This document shows positions 58,431 to 64,000 of a stretch of 64,000 bases of DNA, piece by piece (the first letter of the stretch is position 1; every line of letters starts with the position of its first letter). The DNA comes from Acidaminococcus hominis (GTDB lineage Bacteria > Bacillota > Negativicutes > Acidaminococcales > Acidaminococcaceae), in the NCBI RefSeq assembly GCF_021044795.1, contig NZ_JAJNOP010000006.1; one strand, given 5' to 3'. Both the position numbers and the translations under genes were made by a program. Under the pieces are notes generated by a model, which saw nothing but the letters and a program-made list of their open reading frames with translations, ran no database searches and was not told the DNA's origin.

Positions 58431-58991
58431 GGGGGTGTGAAATAAGGAAACTTCTATCGTCGCCTTACGGCGACACTTCCTTCACGCTTTACGGTCGCAT
58501 CCAAATGTCAATCAGTTTCCCGATGACATTTGGAATATGCGACCTATGTGATAGCCGTCCGTGAGCCGAACCCGCAGGGTGAAGGAGAACGGAGCACGGC
58601 GAACCACTCAGGAAGCCTTCTATGCCGCTACTGGTCAAGCAATAGACTAGGGTAGTGCAGGTATTTACAAACTATGCTCCTTTGCTATACCCGTTTTGCA
58701 CATGACTCGTATAGGCCTAAGACTGGCCCCTGAGTGGTTCGCGGCATGCTGCTCAGCTTCACCTTCCAGGTTCACTTTGCAGGCCGCTATCACATGGCTC
58801 ATATTAACCAATTCTCTGCGGCATACAGCCTTGAGAATTGGATATGAGCGCAAAGCGTGTGGGCAGTCAGTCCGCAGGACTGACTGAGGAAGTTTATTAG
58901 GATACGGTTATAAAGAATAACAAAAACGGCTTGCGAACTCTTTTGAGCTCGCAAGCCGTTTTTGCTTACGGGGGTATTATTTCACACCCCC
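58431..58991 (+). repeat. ~560-bp highly structured non-coding element with 15-bp terminal inverted repeats
   Basis: No plausible gene is present. GGGGGTGTGAAATAA (58431-58445) and its exact complement (58977-58991) bound the element. Inside, many nested perfect pairings occur: 58459-58464/58469-58474; 58493-58510/58524-58544 (18 bp with a 3-base bulge); 58546-58555/58786-58795; 58599-58612/58729-58742 (14 bp); 58798-58816/58833-58848; 58864-58873/58877-58886. A terminator-like stem lies at 58926-58959. The pattern is pseudoknot-free and multibranched, as in a large structured RNA, but the ends look like those of a miniature transposable element. Strand is not certain. Confidence 0.7.
58922..58964. 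terminator. Strong bidirectional terminator inside the structured element
   Basis: ACGGCTTGCGA and TCGCAAGCCGT form an 11-bp stem with A5 before and T5 after, so it works in both directions. Confidence 0.75.
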
Positions 58992-59106
58992 TTTTTTCTA
59001 AGAAATGAGCTGCGGCAAAGGATGCAGGATTCCGGGTCAATTCCTGGGAACTTTCTTTTGCTATGCTAAAATAGCATTGGAATAACTGCTGAAAGGAAGA
59101 TTGTAT

Positions 59107-61380
59107 ATGCCAAACCAGGAAGATGTGATCCGCATCCGCGGAGCTTCTGAAAATAACCTGAAAAATATTGATGTGGATATTCCCAAGGACAAGATTGTGG
59201 TCTTTACCGGCGTTTCCGGCTCCGGCAAAAGTTCCCTGGCCTTCGACACCATTGCGGTGGAAAGCAGCCGGGAATGGCAGGCCTCCTACCCCCTGTTCCT
59301 GCGGAACCGGATGCCCCATTATGAACGGCCCAAGGTGGACTTTATCGAAAACCTGACCCCGGCCGTAGTGGTGGACCAGCGGACCCTGGGCAGCAGCAGC
59401 CGTTCCAACGTGGGAACCGCCGTGGACGCTGCGCCCCTGCTCCGGCTGCTGTTTTCCCGCATTGGGGTCCCCAGTGCCGGGGGCTCCATGGCCTACTCCT
59501 TCAACCATCCCCTGGGGATGTGCCCGGACTGCACCGGCCTGGGAGAACGGCTGACCCTGGACGAGGACAGCCTGTTTGACGAGAACAAGACCCTGCGGGA
59601 GGGCGCCATCTGCTTCAGCCAATTTGCTGCAGGCTGGCAGGCGGACCTGTATGTAACCAACCAGTACCTGGATCCGGACAAAAAACTCCGGGACTTCTCC
59701 CCGGAAGAATGGGAAATACTCCGGAACGGTACCCCGGAAAAAACGGAAATCGAGATTCGCTCCAACAAGACCGGCCGGGTGGACTATGTGGACTACGAAG
59801 GGGTACTCCCCCGTTTCCGCCGGCTGTACCTGAACCGGGACATCAGCAAACTAAAAAAGAGCCTTCAGGACGAAATTATGACCCACGTCCACAAAGGCCC
59901 CTGCACCAGCTGTCACGGCACCGGGCTCAACGCCAAGGCTCTGGCCTCCAAAATCAACGGCTACAATATTGTGGACTACCAGAACCTTTCCGTCAGCGAA
60001 CTGCTGCCTTTGTTGGAAGCCATCCAAAGCCCCATGGGCATTTCCCTGGCCCGGCAGCTTTCCTATACCCTGGAACGCATGGTGAACCTGGGCATTGGCT
60101 ATCTTTCCCTGGGCCGGCCCACGGACACCCTGTCCGGCGGAGAGCGCCAGCGGCTGAAGCTGGTGCGTCACCTGGGCAACAGCCTCAACAACATTACCTA
60201 TATCCTAGACGAGCCCACTGCCGGCCTCCATCCCGCAGATGCCCAGCGCATTGGCCACCTGCTGCTCCAGCTGCGGGACCAGCACAACAACGTGCTGCTT
60301 GTGGAGCACCACCGGCAGATGATTGAACTGGCAGATCAGGTCATCGAACTGGGCCCCCTGGCCGGTTCCCACGGGGGCCAGATTGTCTACCAGGGCGATG
60401 TGGCCGGCCTGAAGCAGGCCGGAACCCTGACCGGCCAGGCCATTTTCCATAAAATCCAAATTAACCGCCAGCCCAAACCCTGGAGCGAAGCCTTTCTGGT
60501 AGAAAATGCCACCCTCCACAACCTGAAGAACCTGACCGTGAAAATCCCCCAAGGCGTTTTCACGGCGGTAACCGGGGTAGCCGGCTCTGGAAAAACCTCC
60601 CTGGTCTGCGGAGAATTTGCCAGCCGCTATCCAGAGGCCATTGTCATCGACCAGAAACCCATTGGCACCTCCATCCGGTCCACCCCGGCCACCTACACCG
60701 GCATCATGGACCAGATCCGCAAGCTGTTCGCCAAGGAAAACAACGTGCCGGCCAGCTGGTTCAGCTCCAATTCCAAAGGAGCCTGCCCGGTCTGCCACGG
60801 CAAAGGGAAAATCACCTACGATATGGCCTTTGCCGATGCGGTGGAAGAGGTCTGCGAGGAATGCGGCGGGCACCGGTTCAACCCCACCGCGCTCAGCTAC
60901 CAGTTCCAGGGCCGGAACATTGAAAATATCATGGACCTGACCATTGAACAGGCCATGGACTTTTTCCAGGACAAAAAGATCCGCACCTCCCTGCAAAGCC
61001 TTTTGGACGTGGGCCTGGGCTACCTGACCCTGGGTCAGCCCACCAGCACCCTGTCAGGCGGCGAGGTCCAACGGGTAAAGTTGGCCAGCGAACTCCAGAA
61101 AAAGGGCAATATCTATATTCTGGACGAGCCCACCACCGGGCTGCACAACCGGGACGTAGAAACCCTGTACGCCCTTTTGCGCAAGCTGGTGGACAACCAC
61201 AACACCGTGGTGATTGTGGACCACCGGCTGGAACTGATTGCCCAGGCGGACTGGGTCATCGATATGGGCCCGGAAGGAGGCACCAGGGGCGGAGAAATCC
61301 TGTTCCAGGGCACCCCGGAACAGCTGCTTTCCTGCACCAATTCCAAAACCGGCCATTTTCTCAAAAGCATGTCCCAATAG
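59107..61380 (+). CDS. Short UvrA-like ABC ATPase
   Basis: The 757-residue protein has two ABC cassettes: Walker A GVSGSGKSS and GVAGSGKTS, signatures DTLSGGERQRLKLVRHLG and STLSGGEVQRVKLASELQ, and Walker B ILDEPTAGLHP and ILDEPTTGLHN. Zinc-finger cysteines occur as CPDCTGLG, CTSCHGTG and CPVCHGKG...CEECGG. Canonical UvrA has about 940 residues and an added UvrB-binding domain, which seems missing. Such short paralogs are linked to drug or DNA-damage tolerance. It probably does not replace UvrA. ATG 59107 has AAAGGAAG upstream. Confidence 0.85.
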   Translation: MPNQEDVIRIRGASENNLKNIDVDIPKDKIVVFTGVSGSGKSSLAFDTIAVESSREWQASYPLFLRNRMPHYERPKVDFIENLTPAVVVDQRTLGSSSRSNVGTAVDAAPLLRLLFSRIGVPSAGGSMAYSFNHPLGMCPDCTGLGERLTLDEDSLFDENKTLREGAICFSQFAAGWQADLYVTNQYLDPDKKLRDFSPEEWEILRNGTPEKTEIEIRSNKTGRVDYVDYEGVLPRFRRLYLNRDISKLKKSLQDEIMTHVHKGPCTSCHGTGLNAKALASKINGYNIVDYQNLSVSELLPLLEAIQSPMGISLARQLSYTLERMVNLGIGYLSLGRPTDTLSGGERQRLKLVRHLGNSLNNITYILDEPTAGLHPADAQRIGHLLLQLRDQHNNVLLVEHHRQMIELADQVIELGPLAGSHGGQIVYQGDVAGLKQAGTLTGQAIFHKIQINRQPKPWSEAFLVENATLHNLKNLTVKIPQGVFTAVTGVAGSGKTSLVCGEFASRYPEAIVIDQKPIGTSIRSTPATYTGIMDQIRKLFAKENNVPASWFSSNSKGACPVCHGKGKITYDMAFADAVEEVCEECGGHRFNPTALSYQFQGRNIENIMDLTIEQAMDFFQDKKIRTSLQSLLDVGLGYLTLGQPTSTLSGGEVQRVKLASELQKKGNIYILDEPTTGLHNRDVETLYALLRKLVDNHNTVVIVDHRLELIAQADWVIDMGPEGGTRGGEILFQGTPEQLLSCTNSKTGHFLKSMSQ

Positions 61381-61382
61381 CA

Positions 61383-61427
61383 CAAAAAAATCCCCCGAAG
61401 AGCACTTCTCCTCGGGGGATTTTCTTT
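61383..61427. terminator. Bidirectional terminator
   Basis: AAAATCCCCCGA and TCGGGGGATTTT close a stem between the UvrA-like gene and the convergent membrane gene. Confidence 0.8.
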
Positions 61428-62062
61428 TAGCGGTCTGTGAGCACCAGGAACCCGTGGGTCAGGACGGTCATCCCCAATAGGATGGCCGCCATTTCCCCAT
61501 AAAAGGCCCCTAAAGCCGGGTGCGGTCCCCGGCCCAGGGGAAGACCCAGCCGAGCCCAGATTCCACTGTCAAAAAAGCAATACAGCCCCAGCAGCAGTAC
61601 TAGAAACTCCAAAAAGTACCCGGCATATTCAAAGGCCGTATCGTGCCAGCGCCGTTCCAGCTTGCCCAATACTCCCTGGAGATGCAGACCCAAATGGAAA
61701 GCGATCAGCAAAAACGCCCAGTAGGCCGCCACCCCATGGACCCGTCCCCATTCCGGGGCAAAGGGGAAAATGGCAAGGGGGAAAACCATGCCTGCCAGCA
61801 TATAAGAACTCAGGGCCAGCACCAGAGTTGCCAACAGCAGCAATACATCCGCCGTTACCAGCACTTTTCTCCGAAAAGGGTATTTTCCCTTAAAAAGCAC
61901 CTTATAAAAGCTCCGATTTAGCCAGTTGTGCAGCAGGACCAGGGTAAAAAAGCCCATACCGCAGATGCCGTGGGCCAAAAGGCCCATTCCCGGGTGGTAG
62001 CTGAGCAGGTACAGAAACAGCCCCAGCATCAGGATATCCACGGTAATTTTCAACTTTCGCAT
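61427..62062 (-). CDS. DUF4405-type membrane protein (cytochrome b-like)
   Basis: The 211-residue protein has about six membrane helices. Paired histidines lie in facing helices (GLLAHGICGMGFFTLVLLHN and RVHGVAAYWAFLLIAFHLGLH), as in DUF4405/cytochrome b561-like proteins that can hold heme. It starts 4 bp after the flavodoxin-fusion gene, so it probably receives or gives electrons within that cluster. Heme binding is inferred from the histidines. Confidence 0.7.
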   Translation of the reverse strand: MRKLKITVDILMLGLFLYLLSYHPGMGLLAHGICGMGFFTLVLLHNWLNRSFYKVLFKGKYPFRRKVLVTADVLLLLATLVLALSSYMLAGMVFPLAIFPFAPEWGRVHGVAAYWAFLLIAFHLGLHLQGVLGKLERRWHDTAFEYAGYFLEFLVLLLGLYCFFDSGIWARLGLPLGRGPHPALGAFYGEMAAILLGMTVLTHGFLVLTDR

Positions 62063-62066
62063 CGTT

Positions 62067-63509
62067 TCACTTCTCCTTTAGGCCGCACTGGGCCAGCCAG
62101 GCAGACAGTTCCTGGGACAGGCTGCTGCCCCCGGAATAATGGAATTCAAAGGGCCGTCCCACATAAGTCTGGGGAATCTCCTTGGCCAGGTCGGACACAC
62201 TGTCCCCAAACCGGTTACCCCCGTGGGAGCTGAAGGAAAACAGCAGCTTACCGCTAAAGTCCCCGCTTTCCAGGAAGGTAAACACCGGCATGGGCATGGT
62301 GGCCCACCAGGTGGGATAGCCCAAGAGAATCACATCGTAGCGGGACAGATCCGGCATGGCCCCTGCCAAAGCCGGGTGCACGTTCTGCATCAGATCCTTT
62401 TGGGAAGCCTCGTAGATATCTCCTGTATAGGGCTGGGCCATGGTAATGGCATACAGGTCCGCCCCAGTCTTTTCCTGCAGCAGCTGGGCCGCCTTCCGGG
62501 TATTGCCCGAATAGGAGAAATAGGCAATCAGCACCCGGGGCTGGGCGGGCATAGCCGGCTGCAGACTGGCCGTGGTTTTTACCAGGCCTTTTCCCGGCTG
62601 GGCGTTGCGGCAGATGCGAAAGCCCAGGTTCTGGTCATGGTCAAGGGGATTCGTGGCCGAGCGGTAGGCTGCCCGCAGGTGCTTGCCAAAATCGTTGTAG
62701 CCCCCGCCCCGGTTAACCCGAAGCGACCCTTTTTCCGCCCCTGCCGGGTCCTTTTGCGGCGAAGTCCCATAGGGTCCATAGTAATCAAAAACCCATTCGG
62801 ATACGTTGCCCAGCATATTGTGCAGACCAAATGCATTGGCCGGCAACTGATCCACCGGAATAGTTTTGCCCCGGTTGGCGGAAGGCACCACCTTGGGGTC
62901 CCTTTGCACCACGTAGTTTTCTTCGATTAGGTAGGGATAGTCCCCTTCAAAATTGGCTTGATCACTGTTAATCTGATTCCCAAAATAGTAGATGGAATGG
63001 GTTCCTGCCCGGGCGGCATATTCCCATTCCGCTTCCGTAGGCAGCCGGTACCCATCCGCACTCCGGTCCCAGGTTACCGTATTTCCGTTTACCTGATAGG
63101 CCGGCGTCAGGCCTTTCTGGCTGCTCAGCTTGTTGCAGAACTCCACGGCCTGATACCAGGTCACGTTCTCCACAGGAAGCTGTTGGCCCTGAAAATGGCT
63201 GGGATTCTCCCCCATGACCTGCTGGTACTGCTCCTGGGTCACTTCCGTAGGGGACAAATAAAAGGCACTTACGGAAACCTCATGGGCGGTTTCGTCCTTT
63301 TCCCGCTGGCGTTCACTGTCCGGGCTGCCCATGGTAAACGTTCCCTGGGGAATCAGCACCAGTCCGTCCTGTGCCTAGGTACTGGGCGCTGCCCCGCTGC
63401 CAGAGGTTTCCGCCGGCTTCTGCTGGTAAGCCCGAATCCCCCAGGCCAGGCCTCCCACCACCAAAACCGTAAGCACCAGTCCGGCAATTTTTTGCATTTG
63501 TTTGTTCAC
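62067..63509 (-). pseudogene. Membrane-anchored SUMF1-flavodoxin fusion interrupted by an in-frame TAG
   Basis: From GTG 63509 (GGGGGAG 8 bp upstream) the frame encodes a signal anchor (QMQKIAGLVLTVLVVGGLAW) and linker, then stops at TAG 63375-63377. The same frame continues at once with AQDGLVLIPQGTFTMGS, the normal start of a SUMF1/FGE-like domain (to about 270 residues, ending GFRICRN), followed by a linker and a flavodoxin domain (RVLIAYFSYSGNTRKAA, then LLGYPTWWATMPMPVF). The unbroken part is 62067-63359 (430 residues, GTG start possible after AGGA). One base change would restore the whole protein. SUMF1 domains oxidise cysteine or bind metals; flavodoxins carry electrons with FMN. It may be a recent pseudogene, or a cytoplasmic form may be made. 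Confidence 0.75.
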
Positions 63510-63559
63510 CCTGCTCACTCCCCCACAAACTTGTATTTCTCAGCATCCCCTAGGCATAA

Positions 63560-63592
63560 ACAAATAGAGATGCCTTTGGCATCTCTATTGTA
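63560..63592. terminator. Terminator after the FNR-type gene
   Basis: AATAGAGATGCC and GGCATCTCTATT form a perfect 12-bp stem with a 3-base loop; TTTGTTT follows on the minus strand. Confidence 0.75.
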
Positions 63593-63657
63593 GTTCAGGT
63601 TTTGGCATATGTATAATACCTATCAATTATGCAGTTTCATACGCACAGCACATGGTG

Positions 63658-64000
63658 TTAGTCTTTGTAGCCCATGAACACATCGGTCTTGATATTTTCT
63701 GCAGCTACGCCCAGTTTTTCCAGACGTTCCGTAAAGGCTTTGTTCATGCCCGGAGACCCGGCTACCAGGTACTCTGCAGCATTGCCCTGAGCTTTGGCAT
63801 AGGCATCGGTGCCGTCAGTAAATTCATCCCGCACAGAGATCAATTTCAGGTCCAGCCCCGGTACCCGTTTTTCCAATTCCTTCCAGAAATCCCCGTAGGC
63901 AAATTCGCCCCGGTCATCGGAATACAAAAGGGTAATCTTGTGCCCGTTTACCGGCTGTTCCATATAGTGCCGCAGCAGGGAACGAATGGGCGTTACCCCA
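63658..64000 (-). CDS. FNR-type FAD/NAD(P)-dependent reductase (partial)
   Basis: The frame runs off the window end, so only the last 113 residues are seen. GVTPIRSLLRHYMEQ is the NAD(P)-binding start of ferredoxin-reductase-like modules, and EYLVAGSPGMNKAFTERLEKLG with a C-terminal aromatic (FMGYKD) is the usual end. It would pass electrons between NAD(P)H and a carrier. With the flavodoxin fusion and the DUF4405 protein downstream it suggests a small membrane electron-transfer chain. An apparent ATG at 63963 is internal. Confidence 0.8.
   Translation of the reverse strand, partial: GVTPIRSLLRHYMEQPVNGHKITLLYSDDRGEFAYGDFWKELEKRVPGLDLKLISVRDEFTDGTDAYAKAQGNAAEYLVAGSPGMNKAFTERLEKLGVAAENIKTDVFMGYKD

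Noticed and set aside
58431..58991. Group II intron, tmRNA, RNase P RNA or 6S RNA
   Set aside because: No domain V-like hairpin, tmRNA tag frame or conserved RNase P core was seen. Short open frames inside have no ribosome-binding sites.
63375..63377. Pyrrolysine or other recoding at the TAG
   Set aside because: No pyl genes or recoding signals are in view and the residue is in a linker; a simple nonsense mutation is more likely.
1..64000. CRISPR arrays, insertion sequences or prophage genes
   Set aside because: No regularly spaced direct repeats, transposases, integrases or phage structural genes were recognised.

Overview
The window is GC-rich, gene-dense bacterial chromosome with no prophage, insertion sequence or CRISPR array recognised. 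It encodes lipid A synthesis (lpxC, lpxA, lpxD, lpxI, an lpxL-like acyltransferase), BamA, TamB, TolC and Mla outer-membrane machinery. It also carries Firmicutes hallmarks: a T-box leader, BofA, a SpoIVB-type S55 peptidase, and Firmicutes-type atp and dnaX-ybaB-recR gene orders. Together these point to a diderm Firmicute (Negativicutes). Acidaminococcaceae is my inference from base composition and protein similarity as I remember it; no search was run.

Layout. 1-1.7 kb: the end of an AspT-type transporter and a convergent nitrilase. 1.7-26.6 kb, all minus strand: an envelope-biogenesis superregion. In transcription order this is murA-mreB, a phosphodiester glycosidase, a secreted biotinyl-like domain, an S55 peptidase, mlaE-mlaF-mlaD, tolC, tamB, bamA, three ompH/skp paralogs, lpxD, a yjbH-like gene, an lpxL-like gene, an lpxC-fabZ fusion, lpxA and lpxI. 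27-36.5 kb: wecA-wecB followed without a gap by the F1Fo-ATP synthase genes, in which a truncated delta subunit is fused to alpha. 36.6-40.3 kb: paired chromate-type transporters, a LysR regulator with a divergent EamA exporter, and a small PH-like protein. 40.3-48.4 kb: a MATE exporter and a dnaX-ybaB-recR-bofA-gtrA-dagK-LTA-synthase-like operon. 48.5-48.9 kb: tRNA-Ser(GGA) and the SRP 4.5S RNA. 49-56.8 kb: an FAD oxidase, alr, tRNA-Ser(CGA), tadA, T-box-controlled metA, a Crp/Fnr regulator with a UDG-like gene, a phosphoesterase and the fluoride channel crcB. 57-64 kb: an rlmCD-type methyltransferase, a roughly 560-bp highly structured non-coding element, a short UvrA-like ATPase and a redox cluster (DUF4405 membrane protein, SUMF1-flavodoxin fusion interrupted by an amber codon, and a partial FNR-type reductase).

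How the parts work together. The minus-strand superregion would supply lipid A, fold and insert outer-membrane proteins (BamA with the Skp-like proteins), and move phospholipid between membranes (MlaEFD, TamB). Identical palindromes lie upstream of mlaE and tolC and may co-regulate them. The most unusual points are the delta(C-domain)-alpha ATP synthase fusion, the structured element at 58.43-58.99 kb, the in-frame stop in the SUMF1-flavodoxin gene, the attenuator-like crcB leader, and the LpxC-FabZ fusion that keeps an internal ribosome-binding site.
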